From Actinomyces slackii (GTDB lineage: Bacteria > Actinomycetota > Actinomycetes > Actinomycetales > Actinomycetaceae): a stretch of 64,000 nucleotides of DNA. Below, in pieces: positions 1 through 10,284 of the stretch (position 1 is its first letter; each line of letters opens with the position of its first letter). A program made the translations under genes and the position numbers. Location: the NCBI RefSeq assembly GCF_900637295.1, contig NZ_LR134363.1:2108001-2172000 (forward strand), in the 5' to 3' direction. The notes under the pieces were generated by a model. It was not told where the DNA came from and searched no databases. It saw nothing but the letters and a program-made list of their open reading frames with translations.

Positions 1-1
1 C

Positions 2-2549
2 GTGCGCGAGGTCCACCACGTGGCCCTGCTCATCGGCTACGGCGCCGGCGCGGTCAACCCCTACCTGGCCATGGAATCGGCCGAGGAGATGGCCCGCACC
101 GGGCAGATCGACGTCGATCCGCAGCGAGCGGTCGACAACGTGGTCCGGGCCCTGGGCCAGGGAGTCCTCAAGGTCATGTCCAAGATGGGGATCTCCACGG
201 TCGCCTCCTACCGGGGCGCCCAGGTCTTCCAGGCGGTCGGGCTCAGCCAGGGCCTCGTCGACGAGTTCTTCACCGGCACCTCCTCACCGCTGGGAGGAGT
301 GGGGCTGGACGTCATCGCCGAGGAGGTCCTGCGGCGCCACCGCCTCGCCTACCCGCCCTCGGGCATCGCCCCCGCCCACCGGACCCTGGACACCGGCGGC
401 GACTACCAGTGGCGCAGGGAGGGCGAGGAGCACCTGTTCAACCCCGCCACCATCGCCAGGCTCCAGCACGCCACGCGCACCGAGCAGCGCGAGGTCTTCC
501 GCCGGTACACCGATGAGATCAACGACGCCTCGACGCGCCTGATGACCCTGCGCGGACTCATGCGCCTGCGCACCGAGGACGTCGAGCCCGTCGCGCTGGA
601 GGAGGTCGAGCCGGTGGACTCCATCGTCACCCGCTTCGCCACCGGCGCCATGAGCTACGGATCCATCAGCAAGGAGGCCCACGAGACCCTGGCCATCGCC
701 ATGAACCGGCTCGGCGGCAAGTCGAACACCGGCGAGGGAGGGGAGATGCCCGAGCGCCTCCGGGACCCGCAGCGGTGCTCCAAGATCAAGCAGGTCGCCT
801 CGGGGCGATTCGGGGTCACCGCCGAGTACCTCAGCTTCGCCGAGGACATCCAGATCAAGATGGCCCAGGGGGCCAAGCCCGGTGAGGGCGGACAGCTCCC
901 GGCGCACAAGGTCTACCCGTGGGTGGCGCAGGCCAGGCGCTCAACCCCCGGCGTCGGGCTCGTCTCCCCGCCGCCGCACCACGACATCTACTCCATCGAG
1001 GACCTCGCCCAGCTCATCAGCGATCTGAAGAACGCCAACGAGCGGGCCCGCATCCACGTCAAGCTGGTCTCCGAGATCGGTGTGGGGACCGTGGCGGCCG
1101 GCGTGGCCAAGGCCAAGGCCGACGTCGTCCTCATCTCAGGATTCGACGGCGGAACCGGGGCGGCGCCCCTGACCAGCATCAAGCACGCCGGGGCCCCGTG
1201 GGAGATCGGCCTGGCCGAGGCGCAGCAGACCCTCGTGCTCAACGACCTGCGCGACCGGATCGTCGTGCAGTGCGACGGTCAGCTCAAGACCGGCCGCGAC
1301 GTCGTCATCGCAGCCCTGCTGGGGGCCGAGGAGTTCGGCTTCGCCACGACCGCCCTGGTCGTCTCGGGCTGCATCATGATGCGCAAGTGCCACCTGGACA
1401 CCTGCCCCGTGGGGGTGGCCACGCAGAACCCGGTGCTGCGAGAGCGCTTCGACGCGCGCCCCGAGTTCCTCATCACCTTCTTCACCTACATCGCCGAGGA
1501 GGTGCGCGAGCTGCTGGCCAGCCTCGGCCTGCGCAGCATCGAGGAGGCCGTGGGCCGCACCGATCTGCTCGACACCGCCAGGGCGATCGAGCACTGGAAG
1601 GCCTCGGGGCTCGACCTGACCGACACCCTGACCATGGCCCAGCCCCAGCCCGGATCGGCGCTCCACCAGGTGCGCGCCCAGGACCACGGGCTCGACGCCG
1701 TCCTGGACCGCACCCTGATCAAGCAGGCCGCCCCGGCGCTGCGCCAGGGCGCGCATGTGACCCTCACCCACCCGGTGAGCAACACCGACCGCTCCGTGGG
1801 CACCATGCTCGGCCACGAGATCGCCGCTCTCCACGGCGACCACGGGCTCGACCCGCACACCATCGAGATCAAGCTGACCGGATCGGCCGGGCAGTCCCTG
1901 GGGGCCTTCATGCCCCAGGGGGTGAGCATCCACCTGACCGGCGACGCCAACGACTACGTGGGCAAGTCCCTGTGCGGCGGGCGCATCAGCGTGGCACCCG
2001 GACCCGAGGCCGGATTCGTCGCCGAGGACAACGTCATCGCCGGCAACGTCATCGGCTACGGCGCCACGGCCGGCGAGCTGTTCATCCGCGGGCGGGTCGG
2101 CGAGCGCTTCGGGGTGCGCAACTCCGGCGCCACCCTGGTGGCCGAGGGGGCCGGGGACCACGCCCTGGAGTACATGACCGGGGGGACCGTGGTCATCCTG
2201 GGCGCCACGGGGCGCAACGTCGCCGCGGGGATGTCGGGGGGAACCGCCTACCTCCTGGACCTGGACCCGGCCCTGGTCAACACCGAGGCCCTCGCCTCGG
2301 GGGCCATTGAGCTGGGACCGCCCGAGCCCGCCGATCTCGACGTGCTTCAGACCATCATGCGCACGCATGCCGAGCTCACCGGATCCGCGGTCGCCTCCCG
2401 GCTGCTGGCCGATGGCGAGCTGGCCTCCCGCTTCACCCGCGTCCTGCCGCGCCACTACGCGGCCGTCAGGCGCATCCTCGCCCAGGCCCAGTCCCAGGGC
2501 ATGACCCCGTCCGACCCCGCCGTATGGCAGAGCATCCTGGAGGTGTCCC

Positions 2550-2557
<8 letters not shown>
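2..2557 (+). CDS. gltB: Glutamate synthase large subunit, C-terminal part
   Basis: This is the last 851 residues of the large (alpha) subunit of NADPH glutamate synthase; full members are about 1500 residues, so the amidotransferase and much of the central domain lie before the window. The frame is open to the window edge, and the GTG at base 2 is internal, not a start. Visible are the end of the central domain, the FMN-binding TIM-barrel synthase domain (about residues 180-560), and the GXGXG beta-helix (about 590-780, for example GGRISV and [10 protein letters not shown]). Three cysteines in [17 protein letters not shown] match the 3Fe-4S cluster ligands. It makes glutamate from glutamine and 2-oxoglutarate together with GltD, whose gene overlaps it by 8 bases. 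Confidence 0.96.
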
Positions 2558-4010
<1,453 letters not shown>

Positions 4011-4127
4011 GAGCCGCGATCGGCGCCGACGGGAGGACCACGTCACGCCGCCGCTGCGGGCGGGGCGCGTGAGGGGGACAACCACGGTGACTCGCCCGTC
4101 CCCCGCTCGCAGTGGCCGGCCGTCGTT

Positions 4128-4133
4128 TAGGAT
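4128..4133 (+). promoter_or_regulatory. -10 element of pyk, leaderless
   Basis: TAGGAT ends 6 bases before the pyk ATG and no purine-rich ribosome binding site precedes the start. Transcription would begin at or next to the A of the start codon. No convincing -35 is visible. The rest of 4011-4127 holds nothing recognisable. Confidence 0.65.
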
Positions 4134-4139
4134 TGGCGC

Positions 4140-5570
4140 ATGCGTAGAGCCAAGATCGTTTGCACCCTGGGACCGGCCACTGATTCTCCCGAGCAGGTGC
4201 AAGCGCTCGTGGACGCCGGCATGAACGTCGCGCGGATCAACCGCTCTCACGGACGGGTCGAGGACCACGAGGAGGTCATCGGCCGCGTGCGCGCGGCCGC
4301 GCAGGCCTCGGGCCGCTCGGTGGCCGTGCTGGTGGACCTCCAGGGGCCCAAGATCCGCCTGGGCAAGTTCGTCAACGACCAGAAGGTCATGCTCAACAAG
4401 GGCGACGAGTTCACCATCACCACCGATGAGGTGCTGGGCACCGTCAAGCGCTCCTCAACCACCTTCAAGGGCCTGCCCGGCGACTGCCGCCCCGGGGACC
4501 GTCTCCTCATCGACGACGGCAACGTCGCGGTGCGCGTGGTGTCAGTCACGGACACCGATGTGGTGACCAAGGTCGAGGTGCCGGGGTATGTGTCCAACAA
4601 CAAGGGCATCAACCTGCCCGGCGTGGCGGTCTCGGTGCCCGCGCTCTCGGAGAAGGACCGCGAGGACCTGCGCTGGGCGCTGGAGGTCGGCGCCGATGTC
4701 ATCGCCCTGTCCTTCGTGCGCAACGCCGATGACATCCGCGATGTCCACGAGATCATGGACGAGGTCGGGGTGCGCATCCCCGTCATCGCCAAGGTGGAGA
4801 AGCCCCAGGCGGTGGAGAACCTCTACGACATCGTCTCCGCCTTCGATGGCATCATGGTCGCCCGTGGTGACCTGGGCGTGGAGATGCCCCTGGAATCGGT
4901 GCCGCTGGTGCAGAAGCGCGCCATCGAGCTGGCCCGCCGCCAGGCCAAGCCGGTCATCGTGGCCACCCAGGTGCTGGAGTCGATGATCCAGAACCCCCGC
5001 CCCACCCGCGCTGAGGCCTCCGACTGCGCCAACGCCATTCTGGACGGCGCCGACGCCGTCATGCTCTCGGGGGAGACCTCCGTGGGCGCCTACCCCATTG
5101 AGGCGGTGCGCACCATGGCCAGCATCATCGAGAATGTCGAGGAGAACGGCGGGGAGCGGATCGCCGCGCTCGGCTCCTACCCCCAGACCCGTGGCGGGGC
5201 CCTGACCCGTGCCGCCGCCGAGATGGGCGAGCAGCTGGACGTGACCTACATGGTCACCTTCACCCAGTCCGGGGACACGGCCCGGCGCCTGTCCCGCCTG
5301 CGCTCGCCGATCCCGCTGCTGGCCTTCACCCCGCTGGACTCCACTCGCAACCAGCTCTCCGTGTCCTGGGGCGTCAACACCTACAAGGTCCCCGCGGTGC
5401 GCCACACCGATGACATGGTGGCCCAGGTCGATGAGATCCTCCAGGACAAGCATCTGGCTCATGCCGGGGACACGGTGATCATCGTGGCCGGCATGCCCCC
5501 CGGCACCCCCGGCTCCACCAACTCCATTCGCGTTCACACCGTGGGCGAGACCGTGGACTACAAGGTCTGA
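4140..5570 (+). CDS. pyk: Pyruvate kinase
   Basis: This 476-residue enzyme makes pyruvate and ATP from phosphoenolpyruvate and ADP. The N-terminus (RRAKIVCTLGPA) is the classic family start. The substrate and metal region IAKVEKPQAVENL and MVARGDLGVEMP lies near residues 220-250, followed by the family helix TRAEASDCANAILDGADAVMLSGETS. A B domain (about residues 70-165) and a C-terminal effector-type domain are present, so the protein is full length. The ATG is set by the family N-terminus and by the -10 hexamer 6 bases upstream. It ends before a strong bidirectional hairpin, so it appears monocistronic. Confidence 0.97.
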   Translation: MRRAKIVCTLGPATDSPEQVQALVDAGMNVARINRSHGRVEDHEEVIGRVRAAAQASGRSVAVLVDLQGPKIRLGKFVNDQKVMLNKGDEFTITTDEVLGTVKRSSTTFKGLPGDCRPGDRLLIDDGNVAVRVVSVTDTDVVTKVEVPGYVSNNKGINLPGVAVSVPALSEKDREDLRWALEVGADVIALSFVRNADDIRDVHEIMDEVGVRIPVIAKVEKPQAVENLYDIVSAFDGIMVARGDLGVEMPLESVPLVQKRAIELARRQAKPVIVATQVLESMIQNPRPTRAEASDCANAILDGADAVMLSGETSVGAYPIEAVRTMASIIENVEENGGERIAALGSYPQTRGGALTRAAAEMGEQLDVTYMVTFTQSGDTARRLSRLRSPIPLLAFTPLDSTRNQLSVSWGVNTYKVPAVRHTDDMVAQVDEILQDKHLAHAGDTVIIVAGMPPGTPGSTNSIRVHTVGETVDYKV

Positions 5571-5590
5571 GCCACGTCCGCCTGGGCGGA

Positions 5591-5635
5591 ATGCGACTGC
5601 GGGGCGCGAGCAATGCTCGCGCCCCGCAGTCGCAT
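5591..5635. terminator. Bidirectional terminator, pyk / tRNA
   Basis: A perfect 21-base-pair stem (5591-5611 with 5615-5635) closes a 3-base AAT loop. It lies 20 bases after the pyk stop and, on the other strand, 84 bases beyond the tRNA 3' end, so it can end transcripts from both convergent units. There is no T tract on the + side. Confidence 0.8.
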
Positions 5636-5719
5636 CGCACTGGCCAGCATTCCCGCATGCCGCGAGCCGGCCTCCCATGGGCGCCGGATCAGGGCTGAGC
5701 GCGGGAACTCCGGTGGGAG

Positions 5720-5793
5720 TACCTCCGGTGGGACTCGAACCCACAACACTCCGATTTTGAGTCGGATGCCTCTGCCAATTGGGCTACGGAGGC
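5720..5793 (-). tRNA. tRNA with Leu anticodon CAA, short variable loop
   Basis: A 74-base cloverleaf on the minus strand. The acceptor stem pairs GCCTCCG with CGGAGGT (first pair G-U) and the discriminator is A. The anticodon stem TCCGA/TCGGA closes the loop CTCAAAA, giving anticodon CAA (Leu, codon TTG). The T arm is GTGGG, TTCGAGT, CCCAC. CCA is not encoded. The variable loop is only five bases (GTGTT), whereas bacterial Leu tRNAs are normally class II with a long variable arm, so the amino-acid identity is assigned from the anticodon alone. Confidence 0.85.
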
Positions 5794-5834
5794 CCGTCCT
5801 TGCCGCTCAGAAGGCGGCGACAGCCGAATCATAC

Positions 5835-5840
5835 TAGGAT
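5835..5840 (+). promoter_or_regulatory. -10 element of the ANTAR regulator gene, leaderless
   Basis: TAGGAT ends 7 bases before the GTG at 5848. This places the RNA start at or just before the start codon. It excludes the in-frame ATG at 5779, which lies inside the tRNA gene. Confidence 0.65.
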
Positions 5841-5847
5841 CAATGCC

Positions 5848-6459
5848 GTGAGCAACGAGTCCAGTACCACCCGATCCCGCCGGGTCCTCGTCGCTGAGGA
5901 CGAGACCCTCATCCGCCTTGACATCGTGGAGACCCTCACGGAGGCCGGCTACGAGGTCGTGGCCGAGGCCGCCGACGGCGAGGAGGCCATCCGCCTGGTC
6001 GAGGAGCACGAGCCCGACCTGTGCGTGATGGATGTCAAGATGCCCGTGACCGACGGCATCACCGCTGCGGAGCGCATTCTGGACAAGCACTCCTGCGCCC
6101 TGGTCATGCTCACGGCCTTCTCCCAGACCGAGCTCGTCGAGCGCGCCAGCGCCGCGGGCGCCATGGCCTATGTGGTCAAGCCCTTCACTCCCGCCGATCT
6201 CATTCCCGCCCTCGAGATCGCCCTGTCCCGTCACGAGGAGATCGTCTCCCTGGAGAATGAGATCAATGACCTCAACGAGCGCTTCGAGACCCGCAAGCGC
6301 GTGGACCGCGCCAAGGGCCTGCTCATGGAGCGCATGGGCCTGAGCGAGCCGGAGGCCTTCCGCTGGCTGCAGAAGACCTCCATGAACCGGCGCCTGACCA
6401 TGCGCGAGGTCGCTGACGCCGTCATCGAGCAGGTCGGCTCCGCCGCCAAGGAGGACTGA
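5848..6459 (+). CDS. pdtaR: ANTAR-domain response regulator (PdtaR-like)
   Basis: This cytoplasmic 203-residue two-component regulator has a receiver domain (about 12-125) with acidic pocket E17/D18, predicted phosphorylation site D62 (VMDVKMP) and K112-region VVKPF. The C-terminal ANTAR RNA-binding domain (about 145-198) has the hallmark KGLLMERMGLSEPEAFRWLQK. Such proteins act as antiterminators on paired-hexaloop RNA after phosphorylation by a PdtaS-type kinase; no kinase gene is in this window. The order pyk, tRNA, pdtaR, polA, rpsA resembles that of other Actinobacteria. The GTG start is chosen from the leaderless -10 and from its position outside the tRNA. Confidence 0.93.
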   Translation: MSNESSTTRSRRVLVAEDETLIRLDIVETLTEAGYEVVAEAADGEEAIRLVEEHEPDLCVMDVKMPVTDGITAAERILDKHSCALVMLTAFSQTELVERASAAGAMAYVVKPFTPADLIPALEIALSRHEEIVSLENEINDLNERFETRKRVDRAKGLLMERMGLSEPEAFRWLQKTSMNRRLTMREVADAVIEQVGSAAKED

Positions 6460-6462
6460 GCC

Positions 6463-6542
6463 CGCTGAGGGCCCACTGAGGGTCCACTGAGGCGCGGGCA
6501 GGGCGCAGCGGCGAATGATCAGGCGAATGATCATCTGATCAT
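6463..6542. repeat. 11-bp tandem repeat and TGATCA palindromes between convergent genes
   Basis: CTGAGG(G) recurs at 6465, 6476 and 6487 with an exact 11-base period. It is followed by the direct repeat GCGAATGATC (about 6511 and 6524) and a short inverted repeat (6527-6533 with 6536-6542). The segment lies between the convergent regulator and thioesterase genes and may serve as their terminator, but there is no classical GC stem with a T tract. Confidence 0.45.
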
Positions 6543-6588
6543 CGGGATGAGAGACCGGGACCCGACCCGAGCCCCCTGAGGCCGCGCC

Positions 6589-7191
6589 CTACGTGAACAG
6601 GCTGCGCAGGGTCCCACGGGCGATCTGGCGGTTCTCATCGTCATTGACCGCCACGTCGTACACGGCGGTGCGCCGGCCCACATGGATAGGGGTCGCCACC
6701 GCTGTCACCCAGCCCTCATAGACCGGGCGCAGGTGGGAGACCGTCAGCTCGGCGCCCACCGGAACAGAGCCCGAGGGCGCAGCCTCGCGCGCCGCCACGG
6801 AGGCCGCGGTCTCGATGAGTGCCGCCGTGGCGCCCCCGTGGAGCATGCCCGCCACCTGGAGGGCGCCCTCGACGGGCATCCGCACATGGGTGCACTGGGC
6901 GTCGCGCTGAGTGACCTCCATGCCCAGGGTCTCCATGAGCGTGCCGAGCTCGCTGTCCGCCAGACCGGCATCAGTGCGCACCGCCGAGAAGGCCGAGATC
7001 GCCGAGCCGGCAGGGCGCGGCTCAGGGTAGGGGCGGTGAACCGGGTCGGGGAAGGCGACCGGTGCGGCGCTCGCACCTGAGAAGAAGGCTCCCGTGGTCT
7101 GGCCCACAGGCCCCATGGGGCCGACAATCGTGGGGATGTCCTGACCGGATGCGGCGCTGTTGGGAACGTCGTCGGGCTGCTGCTCAGTCAT
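6589..7191 (-). CDS. PaaI-type hotdog thioesterase
   Basis: A 200-residue protein whose C-terminal 130 residues form a hotdog fold. The segment MLHGGATAALIETAAS carries the typical HGG of PaaI/YdiI-like acyl-CoA thioesterases, followed by beta strands such as VGAELTVSHLRP. Expected role: hydrolysis of aromatic or medium-chain acyl-CoA, substrate unknown. The first 70 residues are low-complexity and not part of the fold; a later start is possible, but the ATG at 7191 leaves only 17 bases to the divergent polA start. The position next to pdtaR and polA matches other Actinobacteria. Confidence 0.85.
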   Translation of the reverse strand: MTEQQPDDVPNSAASGQDIPTIVGPMGPVGQTTGAFFSGASAAPVAFPDPVHRPYPEPRPAGSAISAFSAVRTDAGLADSELGTLMETLGMEVTQRDAQCTHVRMPVEGALQVAGMLHGGATAALIETAASVAAREAAPSGSVPVGAELTVSHLRPVYEGWVTAVATPIHVGRRTAVYDVAVNDDENRQIARGTLRSLFT

Positions 7192-7196
7192 GGGCC

Positions 7197-7202
7197 TAGG
7201 CT
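7197..7202 (+). promoter_or_regulatory. -10 element of polA, leaderless
   Basis: TAGGCT ends 6 bases before the polA GTG, inside the 17-base gap between the divergent thioesterase and polA starts. The upstream promoter half must lie within the thioesterase coding sequence. Confidence 0.65.
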
Positions 7203-7208
7203 GACACG

Positions 7209-9989
7209 GTGAGCACCACCGCGACCAGTCCGCACCCCTCCACCGGTCAGCAGGACGCCGGCCGACTCCTCCTCATCGACGGCCACTCCATGGCCTTCCG
7301 GGCCTTCTACGCCCTGCCCGTGGACAACTTCACCACCTCCACCGGCCAGGCGACCAACGCCGTCCACGGCTTCATCTCCATGTTCCTCTCCCTTGTGGAG
7401 TCCGAGGCCCCCACGCATGTGGCCGTGGCCTTCGACCTGCCAGGGGGGACCTTCCGCACCGAGGAGTACGCCGAGTACAAGGGGACCCGAGACGAGACCC
7501 CCCAGCCCTTCATCGGACAGGTCGAGCTCATCCAGGACGTCCTGGGCGCCATGGCCATCCCGGCGATCACCGCACCGGGATACGAGGCCGACGACATCCT
7601 GGCCACCCTCGCCCGCCAGGCCCAGGAGCAGGGCCTGGAGGTCCTCATCTGCTCGGGCGATCGCGACTCCTTCCAGACCGTCACCGACAGGTGCACCGTC
7701 CTCTACCCGGTCAAGGGCGTGTCCACGCTGCGCCGCATGACGCCCCAGGAGGTCGAGGAGCGCTACGGCGTGCCCCCTGAGCGCTACCCGCACCTGGCCG
7801 CACTGGTCGGCGAGTCCAGCGACAACCTGCCCGGGGTGCCCGGGGTGGGGCCCAAGACCGCCGCGAAGTGGATCACCCTCTACGACGGCCTGGACGGCGT
7901 GATCGCTCATGCCGAGGAGATCAAGGGCAAGGCCGGGCAGTCCCTGCGCGACCACCTGCCCGATGTCCTGCGCAACCGCCGCCTCAACCACCTGCTCACC
8001 GATCTGGACCTCGGCCTGACCCCCGAGTCCCTGCGCCTGTCGGGCGCCGACCGCAGCGCGCTGGCCCGCATCTTCGAGACCCTGGAGTTCCGCACCCTGC
8101 ACGCCCGGGCGCTGCGCACCCTGGAGTTCGCCGACCCCTCCGACCACGGTCGACCCGAGGACGACGGGCCCCTGGAGCGCCTGGCCGAGCTGCAGGTCGC
8201 CGTCCTGGGCCACGATCTGGCCCCCGGTGCGCTCAGCGCGTGGCTCGCCGAGCATCTGGCCGACAACGACCGCGCCCTGGGCCTGGACGTCGTGGGGAGC
8301 CTTCGCCCCGTGGCGGGCAGCGCCGAGATCGTCTCGCTCAGCGACGGCAACCGCGCCCTGGCCATCGACCTGACCCAGCTCAGCGTTGAGGACGAGGCCG
8401 CCCTGGAGGCCCTTCTGGCCGATCCCCAGCGCCCCAAGATCCTGGCCGACGCCAAGGGGACCTGGCATGCCCTGACCGCCCAGGGCCTGAACCTGGACGG
8501 CGTCATCGCCGATGTCTCCCTGGCCGCCTACCTGTGCCGCCCCGAGCAGCGCACCTACGACGTCGAGACCCTGGCCCAGCGGTGGCTGGGCATCGACTTG
8601 GCCTCGCTGAGCCAGGACGGGGAGGACGAGGAGCAGCCCGCCTTCGACCTGCAGTCCCTCCAGGCCGACGCCCCGCCCCGGGCCGCCCTGGACTCCGCTC
8701 GCCGCGCCGCCACGATGGGCCCGCTCCTGACGGCGCTGGAGGCCCAGATGGCCGATCGCCAGGCCAGCGAGCTCTTCACCGCCCTGGAGATGCCGGTGGC
8801 CGCGACCCTGACCCTCATGGAGCATGCCGGCATCGCCGTGGATGACTCCGTCCTGGCCGAGCGCGCCGCGGAGCTGGACTCCCGTGTGACCAGGGCGGCC
8901 GAGGGCGCCTTCGCCGAGGCCGGGCACGAGCTCAACCTCTCCAGCCCCAAGCAGCTCCAGACCGTCCTGTTCGAGGAGCTGGGCATGCCCCGGACCCGCA
9001 AGACCAAGACCGGGTACACCACGGATGCCGAGGCGCTGGCGGGACTGTACGCCAAGACCGGCCACCCCTTCCTGGCCCACCTGCTGGAGCACCGCGATGC
9101 CATCAAGCTGCGCCAGACGGTGGAGGGACTGCGCAAGGCCATCGCCTCCGACGGGCGCATCCACACCACCTTCCAGCAGACCATCGCCGCCACCGGGCGC
9201 CTGTCCTCCATCGACCCCAATCTGCAGAACATCCCTGCCCGCACCGAGGAGGGCATGCGCATCCGCCAGGCCTTCACCGTGGGAGAGGGCTTCGAATGCC
9301 TGATGACGGCGGACTACTCCCAGATCGAGATGCGCATCATGGCCCACCTGTCGGGGGACCAGGCCCTCATCGAGGCCTTCCGCAGTGGCGAGGACCTGCA
9401 CCGCTATGTCGCCGCCCTGGTCCACGGCATCAGCGTCGAGGAGGTCAGCGCCGAGCAGCGCAGCCACGTCAAGGCCATGAGCTACGGGCTGGCCTACGGG
9501 CTGTCCACCTACGGCCTGGCCCGCCAGCTGGGCATCGACAATGCCGAGGCCTCCGCGCTGCGCGAGGCCTACTTCGCCCGCTTCGGGCGCGTCAACGACT
9601 ACCTGGTCTCGGTGGTCGAGCAGGCCCGCCGGGATGGATACACCCAGACCATGTTCGGGCGGCGCCGCTACCTCCCGGATCTGACCAGCGACAACCGCCA
9701 GCGCCGCGAGATGGCCGAGCGCGCCGCCCTCAACGCCCCCATCCAGGGCAGTGCCGCCGACATCGTCAAGAGGGCCATGATCGACGTCGATGCCGCCCTG
9801 GGGGAGCGGGGCCTGTCCAGCCGCATCCTGCTTCAGATCCACGACGAGCTCATGCTGGAGATCGCTCCCGGGGAGGCCGACGAGGTCGAGGCGCTCCTCA
9901 TCGAGCAGATGGCGGCGGCGGCCCAGCTCTCCGTGCCCCTGGATGTCGCCGCCGGGCGCGGGCGGACCTGGCGGGAGGCCGCCCACTGA
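7209..9989 (+). CDS. polA: DNA polymerase I
   Basis: This 926-residue enzyme fills gaps in repair and Okazaki fragment processing. The N-terminal 5' nuclease domain (about 15-320) begins LLLIDGHSMAFRAFYALP and has the SGDRD metal site. A middle domain (about 325-520) corresponds to the 3'-5' exonuclease but lacks the DxE motif (GLDVVGS instead), as in other proofreading-deficient actinobacterial enzymes. The polymerase domain has motif A (TADYSQIEMR, near 698), motif B (KAMSYGLAYGLS) and motif C (QIHDEL, near 876). The GTG start agrees with the -10 hexamer. It lies within reach of uvrA, uvrB and uvrC in this window. Confidence 0.97.
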   Translation: MSTTATSPHPSTGQQDAGRLLLIDGHSMAFRAFYALPVDNFTTSTGQATNAVHGFISMFLSLVESEAPTHVAVAFDLPGGTFRTEEYAEYKGTRDETPQPFIGQVELIQDVLGAMAIPAITAPGYEADDILATLARQAQEQGLEVLICSGDRDSFQTVTDRCTVLYPVKGVSTLRRMTPQEVEERYGVPPERYPHLAALVGESSDNLPGVPGVGPKTAAKWITLYDGLDGVIAHAEEIKGKAGQSLRDHLPDVLRNRRLNHLLTDLDLGLTPESLRLSGADRSALARIFETLEFRTLHARALRTLEFADPSDHGRPEDDGPLERLAELQVAVLGHDLAPGALSAWLAEHLADNDRALGLDVVGSLRPVAGSAEIVSLSDGNRALAIDLTQLSVEDEAALEALLADPQRPKILADAKGTWHALTAQGLNLDGVIADVSLAAYLCRPEQRTYDVETLAQRWLGIDLASLSQDGEDEEQPAFDLQSLQADAPPRAALDSARRAATMGPLLTALEAQMADRQASELFTALEMPVAATLTLMEHAGIAVDDSVLAERAAELDSRVTRAAEGAFAEAGHELNLSSPKQLQTVLFEELGMPRTRKTKTGYTTDAEALAGLYAKTGHPFLAHLLEHRDAIKLRQTVEGLRKAIASDGRIHTTFQQTIAATGRLSSIDPNLQNIPARTEEGMRIRQAFTVGEGFECLMTADYSQIEMRIMAHLSGDQALIEAFRSGEDLHRYVAALVHGISVEEVSAEQRSHVKAMSYGLAYGLSTYGLARQLGIDNAEASALREAYFARFGRVNDYLVSVVEQARRDGYTQTMFGRRRYLPDLTSDNRQRREMAERAALNAPIQGSAADIVKRAMIDVDAALGERGLSSRILLQIHDELMLEIAPGEADEVEALLIEQMAAAAQLSVPLDVAAGRGRTWREAAH

Positions 9990-10284
9990 GGCGGCGGAGC
10001 GGGCCTCACCGGCGCATGTGATCGATCCCACCCTCACAGTCGGCACTCGGTCAGCGAAAGGACTAGTCACGGATTCGTCACATGCTGATAGGGTTCAGCC
10101 GTGCGTCTCTGGGCGTCTTGCATGAAGAAGTCTTTATAGACACTTTCGTATGAAGTGATCTGATGGCCTTGTCTCACAGGATGTCCAACTGCACCGGGGG
10201 CTCGGTCCGGGCCGGTCCCCGTTGCGGGAGAGGCATGGTATCTGTCAACCCGAACCATCTATCCGTATTCGGAGCACCCACTCA
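9990..10284 (+). promoter_or_regulatory. Upstream region of rpsA
   Basis: This 295-base gap contains no supportable gene. A TAGGGT hexamer (10089-10094) could be a -10 giving a leader of about 185 bases. An unusually A+T-rich patch (about 10125-10165) with TATAGA at 10135-10140 may be a second promoter. The leader may hold control sequences for S1, but no known motif was recognised. Confidence 0.35.

Noticed and set aside
5779-5847. Upstream ATG for the ANTAR regulator
   Set aside because: It lies inside the tRNA gene and before the -10 hexamer; the GTG at 5848 gives the family N-terminus.
7188-10070. 960-codon open frame antisense to polA
   Set aside because: It is a mirror of the GC-rich polA codon pattern (Gly, Leu, Asp, Gln-rich, no domains) and polA has all family motifs. 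Other long antisense frames, for example opposite gltB, gltD, pyk, rpsA and pgk, have the same origin.
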